Positions 16,205 to 23,650 of a stretch of 25,929 nt of DNA are shown here, piece by piece (within the stretch, counting starts at the first letter, position 1; the number at the start of each line of letters is the position of its first letter). The notes beneath the pieces are model-generated. The model searched no databases, was not told where the DNA came from, and saw only the letters and a list, made by a program, of their open reading frames with translations. Source of the stretch: DASYYE01 sp035946955 (lineage in GTDB: Bacteria > Actinomycetota > Actinomycetes > Streptosporangiales > Streptosporangiaceae). The position numbers and the translations under genes are program-made. Location of the stretch: contig DASYYE010000291.1 in the NCBI GenBank assembly GCA_035946955.1, forward strand, positions 1 through 25,929, read 5' to 3'.

Positions 16205-16709
16205 TACTGGTCTTGGGACGCTGGAACGTCAGGGTGACCAGTGGCGTCTCACCTTTGCCCGCAGGCTCGCCCACCCGCAGGAGCTGGTCTGGCAGGCGGT
16301 CACTGAACCGGAACACCTCGCTGCCTGGTTCCCGCAGCAGGTCATCGGTGAACGCAAGGCCGGGGCCCACCTGAGGTTCGAGATGCCGGGGGGAGACGGG
16401 TTCGACGGGGAGATGCTCGTCTTCGACCCGCCACACGTCTGCGAGTTCACATGGGGCACAGACCGGCTGCGCATCGAGCTGCACCCGGAAGATGGCGGGA
16501 CCGCCCTGACCATGACCCACACCTTCGGTGACCTCAGGAAAGCGGCGCGGGACGGGGCCAGCTGGCATGTGTGCCTGCAGCGGCTCATGGATGAGCTCGA
16601 CGGGGCCGTGCCGCAGCCCTGGGACCGGTGGCGGGAGGTCCATCCCGCCTATGTCGAGGCGTTCGGGCCTGACGCGTCCACGGTGGGCCCGCCGCCCCCG
16701 GCCGGGTAG
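16194..16709 (+). CDS. SRPBCC/AHSA1-like domain protein
   Basis: 171-aa START-fold protein of the AHSA1 (activator of Hsp90 ATPase homologue 1-like) family. It has the N-terminal strand WRLTFARRLAHPQELVWQAVTEPEHLAAWFPQQ, a central GGDGFDGEMLVFDPPHVCEFTWG, and the C-terminal helix region SWHVCLQRLMDELDG. These proteins bind hydrophobic ligands; neither ligand nor reaction is known here. Coupling to an upstream ArsR regulator is a very common arrangement. Start ATG 16194 has GGAGAGG upstream and overlaps the arsR end, indicating translational coupling; an ATG at 16176 is in frame but lacks an RBS. Confidence 0.87.
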   Translation: MTADTGLGTLERQGDQWRLTFARRLAHPQELVWQAVTEPEHLAAWFPQQVIGERKAGAHLRFEMPGGDGFDGEMLVFDPPHVCEFTWGTDRLRIELHPEDGGTALTMTHTFGDLRKAARDGASWHVCLQRLMDELDGAVPQPWDRWREVHPAYVEAFGPDASTVGPPPPAG

Positions 16710-16732
16710 GACTGACTGTCCCCGGGGTAAAC

Positions 16733-16772
16733 TTGCGGCCCGGGATGGATTTACGTAACACTGATGTTGTGA
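16733..16772 (+). promoter_or_regulatory. sufR promoter with SufR operator
   Basis: TTGCGG (16733-16738), 17-bp spacer, TAACAC (16756-16761), seven bases, then GTG (16769), suggesting a leaderless transcript. ACACT-GATGT-TGTGA (16758-16772) exactly fits the ACACT-N5-TGTGA site reported, to my memory, for M. tuberculosis SufR. It overlaps the -10 and the start codon, which fits autorepression of the whole suf operon. Confidence 0.6.
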
Positions 16773-17731
16773 AAAACGTGGGGACAAAGGGCGCAGCCGC
16801 TGACACGGCCCGCACGTCTGGTGCGGCCGTGCAGACCGGCGTGCCCGCAGGCGTACCCCCCACGGCCGGGCAGTCCACGCCAGGTGCTGCCCAAATGGGC
16901 TCCGAACGCGGCACCAGGGGACGTATCGCGCGGCTGATCCTCGAGCACGGGCCGATCACCACGGTGAGCCTGTCCGCCCGTACCGGGCTGACGCCCGCTG
17001 CGGTCCGCCGTCACCTCGACAACCTGCTCGCTGACCACATGATCGAGGCCCGCAACGCCCGCCGGCCGGCCAGCCGGGGCCGGGGACGTCCTGCCAAGGT
17101 GTTCGCGATCACCGACACCGGCCGCAACGCATTCGGGCACGCCTACGACGACCTCGCCACCAGCGCGCTGCGCTTCCTCGCCGAGGTGGCCGGCCCGGAC
17201 GCGGTGGCCGAGTTCGCCCGCAGGCAGGTCGCCGAGCTGGAACGCAAGTACCGGCCGGTGATGGCCGCCGCGGCCCCGGGCGACGAGGTGAAGGTGCTGG
17301 CCCAAGCGCTGTCGGAAGACGGCTACGCCGCTACCGCGGGCAGCGCGCCCGGCGTGGCGCGCACGGTCCGCACCACTGACCCAGGCAGCACCGGCACGTC
17401 CGCCCGTGCCGGAGCGCCTGCCCGCGCTGCCGGTCCCTCGCTCAACGGCGAGCAACTCTGCCAGCACCACTGCCCGGTGTCCCATGTGGCCGCCGTGTTC
17501 CCGCAGTTGTGCGAGGCCGAGACCGAGGCTTTCGCCAGGTTGCTGGGCACCCCCGTGCAGCGGCTGGCTACCATCGCCCACGGCGACGGCATCTGCACCA
17601 CCCACGTGACCGCGCCATCCCTGGTCCACGGGGCACCGAGCGCGTCACACCACGCCACGCACGCTGGCGTGACCGCGAGCCTCACACCCACGACCACCAC
17701 TCACGCAGCGCCTGGAGGCATCCCCGCATGA
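16769..17731 (+). CDS. sufR: SufR, Fe-S-sensing repressor of the suf operon
   Basis: About 320 aa. It has an N-terminal low-complexity stretch, a winged helix-turn-helix (residues about 45-110: GPITTVSLSARTGLTPAAVRRHL...GRGRPAKVFAITDTGR), a dimerisation helix, and a C-terminal Fe-S domain. Cysteines C231, C235, C248 and C276 (CQHHCPVSHV...FPQLCEAE...GDGICTTHV) have spacing 4, 13 and 28, the same as recalled for the M. tuberculosis SufR 4Fe-4S site. It would repress suf when the cluster is intact and release when the cluster is lost. Start GTG 16769 is preferred (VKNVGTKG, leaderless promoter); ATG 16745 is an alternative. Its stop overlaps the sufB start (ATGA). Confidence 0.93.
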   Translation: MKNVGTKGAAADTARTSGAAVQTGVPAGVPPTAGQSTPGAAQMGSERGTRGRIARLILEHGPITTVSLSARTGLTPAAVRRHLDNLLADHMIEARNARRPASRGRGRPAKVFAITDTGRNAFGHAYDDLATSALRFLAEVAGPDAVAEFARRQVAELERKYRPVMAAAAPGDEVKVLAQALSEDGYAATAGSAPGVARTVRTTDPGSTGTSARAGAPARAAGPSLNGEQLCQHHCPVSHVAAVFPQLCEAETEAFARLLGTPVQRLATIAHGDGICTTHVTAPSLVHGAPSASHHATHAGVTASLTPTTTTHAAPGGIPA

Positions 17732-19140
17732 CGACCATCGCGCACCCTGAACTCGAGGGGCTGGACAGGTACAAGTTCGGCTGGGCCGACTCTGACGTAG
17801 CTGGCGCCTCCGCGCGCCGTGGCCTGTCCGAAGACGTCGTCCGTGACATTTCCGGCAAGAAGCATGAGCCGGAATGGATGCTCAATATGCGGCTGAAGGG
17901 CCTGAAGTACTTCGGCAAGAAGCCGATGCCGGACTGGGGTGCCGACCTGAGCGGCATCGACTTCGACCACATCAAGTACTTCGTGCGCTCGACCGAGAAG
18001 CAGGCCGCGAGCTGGGACGACCTCCCCGCCGACATCAAGAACACTTACGACAGACTCGGAATACCCGAGGCGGAAAAGCAGCGACTAATTGCCGGCGTGG
18101 CTGCGCAGTATGAGTCGGAAGTTGTTTATCACAAGATTCGGGAAGACCTCGAGGAAAAGGGCGTCATCTTCCTGGACACCGACACGGCGCTCAAGGAGTG
18201 CCCGGAGTTGTTCCAGGAGTACTTCGGCACCGTGATCCCGCCCGGCGACAACAAGTTCGCCGCGCTCAACACCGCGGTCTGGTCCGGCGGCAGCTTCATC
18301 TACGTCCCCAAGGGCGTGCACGTGGAAATCCCGCTGCAGGCCTACTTCCGGATCAACACCGAGAACATGGGCCAGTTCGAGCGGACGCTGATCATCTTTG
18401 ACGAGGGCGCCTACGTGCACTACGTCGAGGGCTGCACCGCGCCGATCTACAAGTCCGACTCGCTGCACTCCGCGGTCGTCGAGATCATCGTCAAGAAGGA
18501 CGCCCGCTGCCGCTACACGACGATCCAGAACTGGTCGAACAACGTCTACAACCTGGTCACCAAGAGAGCCGTGGCGCAGGCCGGGGCGACCATGGAGTGG
18601 ATCGACGGCAACATCGGCTCCAAGGTCACGATGAAGTACCCGGCCGTCTACCTCATGGGCCCCCACGCCAAGGGCGAGACACTGTCGGTCGCGTTCGCTG
18701 GCGAGGGCCAGCACCAGGACGCGGGCGCGAAGATGGTCCACTGCGCACCGCACACCTCCTCGACCATCGTGTCCAAGTCGGTGGCGCGCGGCGGTGGCCG
18801 CACCTCCTACCGTGGCCTGGTCCAGGTGCAGGAGGGCGCCGCGCACACCAAGTCCACGGTGAAGTGCGACGCATTGCTGGTGGACACGGTCAGCCGGTCA
18901 GACACCTACCCCTACGTGGACGTCCGCGAGGAAGACGTCGAAATGGGCCACGAGGCCAGCGTCTCCAAGATCTCCGAAGACCAGCTCTTCTACCTCATGA
19001 GCCGCGGGATGACCGAGGACGAGGCCATGGCCACGATCGTGCGTGGCTTTGTCGAGCCGATCGCGCGTGAGCTCCCGATGGAGTACGCGCTGGAGCTCAA
19101 CCGGCTGATCGAGCTGCAGATGGAGGGGGCGGTCGGCTGA
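17728..19140 (+). CDS. sufB: Fe-S cluster scaffold SufB
   Basis: 470-aa scaffold subunit of the SufBC2D complex, on which new Fe-S clusters are built from SufS/SufU sulfur. It is full length with no intein, unlike several mycobacterial SufB proteins. The conserved ENMGQFERTLIIFDEGAYVHY and EGCTAPIYKSDSLHSAVVE blocks are present, as are C380 (STVKCDALL, equivalent to the E. coli essential Cys405) and H408-E409 in EMGHEAS near the cluster-forming interface with SufD. Start ATG 17728 overlaps the sufR stop, with TGGAGG about 11 nt upstream; its stop overlaps the sufD ATG. A short region around 18050-18140 is less GC-rich, but the protein there is normal. Confidence 0.98.
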   Translation: MTTIAHPELEGLDRYKFGWADSDVAGASARRGLSEDVVRDISGKKHEPEWMLNMRLKGLKYFGKKPMPDWGADLSGIDFDHIKYFVRSTEKQAASWDDLPADIKNTYDRLGIPEAEKQRLIAGVAAQYESEVVYHKIREDLEEKGVIFLDTDTALKECPELFQEYFGTVIPPGDNKFAALNTAVWSGGSFIYVPKGVHVEIPLQAYFRINTENMGQFERTLIIFDEGAYVHYVEGCTAPIYKSDSLHSAVVEIIVKKDARCRYTTIQNWSNNVYNLVTKRAVAQAGATMEWIDGNIGSKVTMKYPAVYLMGPHAKGETLSVAFAGEGQHQDAGAKMVHCAPHTSSTIVSKSVARGGGRTSYRGLVQVQEGAAHTKSTVKCDALLVDTVSRSDTYPYVDVREEDVEMGHEASVSKISEDQLFYLMSRGMTEDEAMATIVRGFVEPIARELPMEYALELNRLIELQMEGAVG

Positions 19141-20324
19141 TGACTGCGCTCTCAGGTGCCGTGGAGTCCTCGGTGCCGCTCTCACGGTTGCACGCGCAAC
19201 GGTCGTTTGACCCTGCGGACTTTCCTGTGCCGACTGGGCGTGAGGAGGACTGGCGGTTCACGCCCATGCGCCGGCTTCGGGGGCTGGCTGGTGACGGGGA
19301 GCTTCCTGCTGGGAAGGTCACCGTGGACGTCGACGCCGCACCGGACGTGACCGCGGTTCGCTCCGCAAAACGCGGTCTCATCCGGCCCAGCGCCGACGCT
19401 GTGCCGGTCGATCGCGTTAGTGCCCGGGCCTGGGCCTCCTTTGAAGAGGCCACTGTGATCACGGTGCCCGCTGACTCCGATGTCTCGCAGCCCACAGTGA
19501 TCTCTGTGCGTGGCGAGGACGCACAGGGGGTGGTGTTCGGGCACACGGTCATCGACGTTGGGGTCAACGCCCGGGCGATCGTCGTGCTGGACCACACCGG
19601 GTCGGCGACTCTGGCTGACAACCTGGACGTCCGGGTCGGGGACGGGGCTTCGCTCTCACTGGTCAGCGTGCAGGACTGGGATGCGGATGCGGTGCATCTG
19701 TCCCGGCATTACATGACCCTGGCGCGGGATGCCCGACTCCACCATGCGGTCGTTTCGCTCGGTGGGGGAGTAGTGCGGTTGGGCCCATCGGTCCGTTACG
19801 GCGGACCGGGGGGTGATGCTGAACTGCTGGGACTGTATTTCGCGGACTCCGGGCAGCATCTGGAGCACCGGCTCTTTGTGGACCACAATGAGCCGCACTG
19901 CCGGAGCCGGGTGGACTACAAGGGTGCGCTGCAGGGGGAGAGCGCTCACACGGTGTGGATCGGGGACGTCCTGATCCGGCCTGAGGCCATCGGCACCGAC
20001 ACCTACGAGCGGAACCGGAACCTGCTGCTCACCGATGGGGCGCGGGCTGACTCGGTGCCGAACCTGGAGATCCTGACCGGCGAGGTGACGGGTGCTGGGC
20101 ATGCCAGTGCCAGTGGGCGGCTGGAAGACCACCACCTGTTCTACCTGATGGCGCGCGGGATCCCGCTGGAGGAGGCGCGGCGGCTGGTGATCCGCGGGTT
20201 CTTCGGGGAACTGATCGGCCGGATCGGCGGCCCGGGCACGGTGGGCCAAGGTGTCCTGGACCTGCGTGAGCGGATCAGCGTGGCGGTCGAGGGTGAGCTG
20301 GCCCGGTCCAGGGGAACCGCGTGA
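19140..20324 (+). CDS. sufD: Fe-S cluster assembly protein SufD
   Basis: 394-aa paralogue of SufB and partner in SufBC2D. The N-terminal part carries FPVPTGREEDWRFTPMRRLRGL, typical of actinobacterial SufD; the beta-helix core leads to SRVDYKGALQGESAHTVWIGDVLI; the C-terminal region has NLEILTGEVTGAGHASASGRLED with H321, matching the functionally important His of E. coli SufD, then HHLFYLMARGIPLEEARRLVIRGFF, which contacts SufC. Its ATG shares one base with the sufB stop, and its own stop overlaps the Rieske gene in a GTGA, so the genes are translationally coupled. Confidence 0.97.
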   Translation: MTALSGAVESSVPLSRLHAQRSFDPADFPVPTGREEDWRFTPMRRLRGLAGDGELPAGKVTVDVDAAPDVTAVRSAKRGLIRPSADAVPVDRVSARAWASFEEATVITVPADSDVSQPTVISVRGEDAQGVVFGHTVIDVGVNARAIVVLDHTGSATLADNLDVRVGDGASLSLVSVQDWDADAVHLSRHYMTLARDARLHHAVVSLGGGVVRLGPSVRYGGPGGDAELLGLYFADSGQHLEHRLFVDHNEPHCRSRVDYKGALQGESAHTVWIGDVLIRPEAIGTDTYERNRNLLLTDGARADSVPNLEILTGEVTGAGHASASGRLEDHHLFYLMARGIPLEEARRLVIRGFFGELIGRIGGPGTVGQGVLDLRERISVAVEGELARSRGTA

Positions 20325-20644
20325 GCGAGTTCGTACGGGCCTGTGCGCTGTCGGAACTGCCCGACGAGGGCGCCACGGGGGTCGAAGTCAAAGGAGTGCC
20401 GGTCGCGGTGGTGCGGACCGGGGGCGAGGTGTTCGCTCTGCACGACGTGTGCTCGCACGAAGAGGTGCCGCTGTCGGAAGGCGAGATCTACGACCACACC
20501 GTGGAATGCTGGCTCCACGGGTCCTGTTTCGACCTGCGGACCGGCGAGCCCACGGGGCCGCCCGCCACCCGGCCGGTGGCCACATACCCGGTGAAGGTCA
20601 CCGACGGGGATGTCTACGTCGAGCTCCCCGACGCAGCTTCATGA
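20321..20644 (+). CDS. Rieske [2Fe-2S] ferredoxin in the suf operon
   Basis: 107-aa single-domain Rieske protein. Ligands are C44-x-H46 in DVCSHEEVPLS and C63-x2-H66 in VECWLHGSCFD, the C-x-H...C-x2-H pattern of bacterial oxygenase-type ferredoxins. It is an insertion between sufD and sufC that occurs in many actinomycetes; it may supply electrons for cluster assembly or be an early client, but neither is shown. GTG start overlaps the sufD stop by 4 bp, and its TGA overlaps an ATG (20641) that could start sufC. Confidence 0.95.
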   Translation: MSEFVRACALSELPDEGATGVEVKGVPVAVVRTGGEVFALHDVCSHEEVPLSEGEIYDHTVECWLHGSCFDLRTGEPTGPPATRPVATYPVKVTDGDVYVELPDAAS

Positions 20645-20661
20645 CGGACCAGGAGACATTG

Positions 20662-21423
20662 ATGAGCACGCTGGAAATCCGTGACCTGCACGTCAGCGTC
20701 GCGGATGGCAACGATGGCAGCCGCGAGATCCTGCGCGGCGTGGACCTCACCGTGCCCGCGGGGCAGACGCACGCCATCATGGGCCCGAACGGCTCGGGCA
20801 AGTCCACACTCGCCTACGCGATCGCCGGGCACCCCAAGTACCTGGTGACCCAGGGCACGGTGACGCTGGACGGCGCAGACGTGCTGGCGATGAGCGTGGA
20901 CGCGCGGGCACGGGCCGGGCTGTTCCTGGCGATGCAGTACCCGGTCGAGGTGCCCGGGGTGTCGGTCTCCAACTTCCTGCGCACCGCCGTCACCGCCGTG
21001 CGCGGCGAGGCACCGAAGCTGCGGGAGTTCCTGAAAGAGATGCGCCAGGCCATGGCCGACCTGTCGATCGACCCGTCCTTCGCGGAACGCAACCTGAACG
21101 AGGGGTTCTCGGGGGGCGAGAAGAAGCGCCACGAGATCCTCCAGCTCGAACTGCTCGCACCCAAGATCGCGGTGCTGGACGAGACCGACTCCGGGCTGGA
21201 CATCGACGCGCTCAAGGTGGTGTCCGCGGGGGTCAACAGGTTCCGTGAGCAGCCCGGCCGCGGGGTGCTGCTGATCACCCACTACACCCGCATCCTCAAC
21301 TACGTGAAGCCCGACTTCGTGCACGTGTTCGTGGGCGGCCGGATCGTCGAGGAAGGCGGCCCTGAACTGGCCGAAGCCCTGGAGGTCGAGGGCTACGAGC
21401 GCTGGGTGGCGGCTGCGGTATGA
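20662..21423 (+). CDS. sufC: Fe-S assembly ATPase SufC
   Basis: 253-aa ABC-type ATPase that drives conformational change in SufB-SufD. Walker A GPNGSGKST starts at residue 41 (K47), the signature is FSGGEKKRHEIL (S150), Walker B runs to LDETDSGLD with catalytic E174, and the H-loop is LITHYTRIL. The EKKR after the signature and the absence of a permease distinguish SufC from transporters. I choose ATG 20662 because AGGAGA lies 7 nt upstream; an in-frame ATG at 20641 overlapping the Rieske stop would add seven residues. It is followed by the only sizeable intergenic gap in the operon. Confidence 0.97.
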   Translation: MSTLEIRDLHVSVADGNDGSREILRGVDLTVPAGQTHAIMGPNGSGKSTLAYAIAGHPKYLVTQGTVTLDGADVLAMSVDARARAGLFLAMQYPVEVPGVSVSNFLRTAVTAVRGEAPKLREFLKEMRQAMADLSIDPSFAERNLNEGFSGGEKKRHEILQLELLAPKIAVLDETDSGLDIDALKVVSAGVNRFREQPGRGVLLITHYTRILNYVKPDFVHVFVGGRIVEEGGPELAEALEVEGYERWVAAAV

Positions 21424-21433
21424 GCGAGATGAA

Positions 21434-21504
21434 GGGGCGCGGTGCCGCCTGGACTGAGGAGCGAGGAACGAGCGACGAGGGAAGGCGGCGCCTTCAGGCG
21501 CCCC
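21434..21504 (+). ncRNA. Large stem-loop in the sufC-sufS gap
   Basis: GGGGCGC (21434-21440) pairs with GCGCCCC (21498-21504), and GGTGCCGCCT (21441-21450) pairs with AGGCGGCGCC (21483-21492) with one G-U, enclosing a 32-base purine-rich loop (GAGGAGCGAGG, GAACGAGCGACGAGG). GGCGCC-TTCA-GGCGCC offers an alternative hairpin. It lies in mRNA between two suf genes; processing, attenuation or a genomic repeat are all possible. The RNA role is inferred only from pairing. Confidence 0.4.
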
Positions 21505-21526
21505 GTAGGCGAGCGGTGGGCAGGGT

Positions 21527-22792
21527 ATGACTTTGGACGTCGCGCGGCTGCGCAAGGACTTCCCGATCCTGGACCGGCAGGTCCGGGGCGGGCGGAGCCT
21601 GGTGTACCTGGACAGCGCCAACACCTCGCAGAAGCCGCGGCAGGTGCTGGAGGTGCTGGCCGACTTCTACGAGCGGCACAACGCCAACATCCACCGCGCC
21701 AGCCACCAGCTCGGCGAGGAAGCCACCGAGGCCTACGAAGGGGCGCGGATCAAGGCCGCCCAGTTCATCGGGGCGGCTGATGAGACCGAGGTCATCTTCA
21801 CCAAGAACATCACCGAGGCGATCAACCTCGTCGCGTACTCGATCGGCAACGCGAGCGTGGCGGGCACAGCAGGCGGCCGGTTCCGGCTCGGCCCCGGCGA
21901 CGAGGTCGTCATCAGCGAGATGGAGCACCACTCCAACATCGTCCCGTGGCAGCTGCTGTGCGAGCGGACCGGCGCGACCCTGCGCTGGTTCCGCGTGACC
22001 CCGGACGGCCGGCTCGACCTGAGCGACCTCGACGGCCTGGTCACCGAGCGGACCAAGCTGGTCGCACTGGCGCAGCAGTCCAATGTGCTCGGCACGGTCA
22101 ACCCCATCCCGATGCTCGCGGAACGGGCCCACCAGGTGGGCGCGCTGCTGCTGGCGGACGCAGCCCAGTCGGTGCCCCACATGCCGGTGGACGTGGCCAG
22201 CCTCGGTGCCGACTTCGTCGGGTTCACCGGCCACAAGATGTGCGGCCCGACCGGTATCGGAGTGCTGTGGGCACGCCGCGAACTGCTGGACGAGATGCCC
22301 CCGTTCCTCGGCGGCGGCGAAATGATCGAGACAGTGTGGATGGACCACACCGACTTCGCCGGACCCCCGCACAAGTTCGAGGCCGGCACCATGCCGATCG
22401 CGCAGGCCGTGGGCCTGGGCGCGGCCATGGACTACCTCACCGAGGTGGGGCGCGAAGAGATCCACACCCACGAGCACGAACTCACCGCGCATGCCCTGGA
22501 CGCGCTGGGGAAGATCGGGGGGGTGCGGATCCTCGGGCCCACCGAGCCGGTCGAGCGCGGGGCCGCTGTCTCGTTCGAGGTGGACGGCATACACCCACAC
22601 GACGTGAGCCAGGTTCTCGACCAGCAGGGCATCGCGGTCCGGGCGGGCCACCACTGCGCCGGGCCGCTGCACCGTGCACTCGGCGTCCAGGCCAGCACGC
22701 GCGCCTCGTTCTACCTGTACAACACACACGACGAGGTGGACGCGCTCGCGGAAGGTATCGTCGCGGCCCAGCGTTTCTTCGGTGGTGCCTGA
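21527..22792 (+). CDS. sufS: Cysteine desulfurase SufS
   Basis: 421-aa PLP enzyme of the SufS/CsdA class that takes sulfur from cysteine and passes it as persulfide to SufU. Visible are VYLDSANTSQKP, the NANIHRASHQLG segment, FTKNITEAINLVA, MEHHSNIVPW, the PLP lysine K237 in FTGHKMCGPTGIGVLW, and the catalytic cysteine C377 in RAGHHCAGPLH. The length and the short active-site loop are normal for group II desulfurases that need a SufU partner, which is the next gene and overlaps it by one base (TGATG). ATG 21527 follows GGGCAGGG. Confidence 0.98.
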   Translation: MTLDVARLRKDFPILDRQVRGGRSLVYLDSANTSQKPRQVLEVLADFYERHNANIHRASHQLGEEATEAYEGARIKAAQFIGAADETEVIFTKNITEAINLVAYSIGNASVAGTAGGRFRLGPGDEVVISEMEHHSNIVPWQLLCERTGATLRWFRVTPDGRLDLSDLDGLVTERTKLVALAQQSNVLGTVNPIPMLAERAHQVGALLLADAAQSVPHMPVDVASLGADFVGFTGHKMCGPTGIGVLWARRELLDEMPPFLGGGEMIETVWMDHTDFAGPPHKFEAGTMPIAQAVGLGAAMDYLTEVGREEIHTHEHELTAHALDALGKIGGVRILGPTEPVERGAAVSFEVDGIHPHDVSQVLDQQGIAVRAGHHCAGPLHRALGVQASTRASFYLYNTHDEVDALAEGIVAAQRFFGGA

Positions 22793-23253
22793 TGGACCTT
22801 GAGTCGCTCTACCAGGAGATCATCCTGGACCACTACCGCCGCCCACACCACAAGGGCCTGCGGGAGCCTTATGACGCCCAGGTGCGTCACGTCAACCCGA
22901 CCTGCGGGGACGAGGTGACGCTGCGGGTGACGCTGGCCGGTGAGGACGGCGAGCCGGTCGTGACCGACGTGTCCTATGACGCGCTCGGCTGCTCGATCAG
23001 CCAGGCGAGCGCGTCAGTACTGGGGGACCTGCTCATCGGCAAGTCCGTCAAGCAGGCCATGGCGGTCTGCGGCGACTTCCAGGCGCTCATGTCCTCCCGC
23101 GGCGAGGCCGAACCGGACGAGGATGTGCTCGGAGACGCCGTCGCATTCGCGGGCGTGGCCAAGTACCCAGCCAGGATCAAGTGCGCCCTGCTGGCGTGGA
23201 TGGCCTGGAAGGACGCAACCCTGCAGGCCATGGCGGCACGCGAGCCCGCCTGA
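22792..23253 (+). CDS. sufU: Zinc-dependent sulfurtransferase SufU
   Basis: 153-aa IscU-like protein of the SufU type. Zn ligands and acceptor residues are C38 (NPTCGDEV) with D40, C67 (LGCSISQASASV) and C131 (RIKCALLAW). The 18-21-residue insertion before the last cysteine (containing SSRGEAEPDED) is characteristic of SufU rather than IscU. It accepts persulfide sulfur from SufS and delivers it to SufBCD. Its ATG overlaps the sufS stop, and sufT follows after 11 bp. Confidence 0.97.
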   Translation: MDLESLYQEIILDHYRRPHHKGLREPYDAQVRHVNPTCGDEVTLRVTLAGEDGEPVVTDVSYDALGCSISQASASVLGDLLIGKSVKQAMAVCGDFQALMSSRGEAEPDEDVLGDAVAFAGVAKYPARIKCALLAWMAWKDATLQAMAAREPA

Positions 23254-23264
23254 GGAGGCAAGCC

Positions 23265-23615
23265 ATGAGCGAAGACACAGTCAGTGCGGCAGGCACTGGT
23301 TCAGCGAACGCCAGCGAAGAGGACCTGCTGGAGGCACTGCGCGACGTCGTGGACCCCGAGCTCGGGATCAACGTGGTCGACCTCGGGCTCGTCTACGGAG
23401 TAGACCTCGGCGGCGACGGTGTAGCCACCATCGACATGACCCTGACCAGCGCCGCGTGCCCGCTCACCGACGTGATCGAGGACCAGGCCGCCAACGCGCT
23501 GGAAGGCCTCGTCGCCGACTTCCGCATCAACTGGGTGTGGCTGCCCCCGTGGGGCCCCGAGAAGATCACCGACGACGGCCGCGAGCAGCTCCGCGCCCTG
23601 GGCTTCAACGTCTGA
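23265..23615 (+). CDS. sufT: SufT, MIP18/DUF59-family Fe-S maturation factor
   Basis: 116-aa MIP18-fold protein. After a short Ala/Ser-rich tail it carries LLEALRDVVDPELGINVVDLGLVYGVDL and TSAACPLTDVIEDQA with the single conserved cysteine C65, then INWVWLPPWGPEKIT. Members assist in Fe-S protein maturation or carrier steps; the exact biochemical role is unsettled. The start ATG 23265 has a strong RBS (GAGGAGG, 6 nt). It is the last gene of the suf operon and ends 35 bp from the convergent AfsR-like gene. Confidence 0.95.
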   Translation: MSEDTVSAAGTGSANASEEDLLEALRDVVDPELGINVVDLGLVYGVDLGGDGVATIDMTLTSAACPLTDVIEDQAANALEGLVADFRINWVWLPPWGPEKITDDGREQLRALGFNV

Positions 23616-23620
23616 CCCAC

Positions 23621-23634
23621 CCCCGGCACCGGGG
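23621..23634. terminator. Short GC-rich dyad between convergent genes
   Basis: CCCCGG-CA-CCGGGG, then CGGGGCC, in the 35-bp gap between sufT and the convergent regulator. A stem of four to five bp with a usable loop is possible; no U-tract. Confidence 0.4.
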
Positions 23635-23650
23635 CGGGGCCAGCAGTACG

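Noticed and set aside
17728..19140. Intein in SufB
   Set aside because: Checked because mycobacterial SufB often has one; the 470-aa length and continuous conserved blocks leave no room.
21494..22729. 411-codon open frame on the minus strand over sufS
   Set aside because: Antisense to a fully conserved SufS with both active-site residues.
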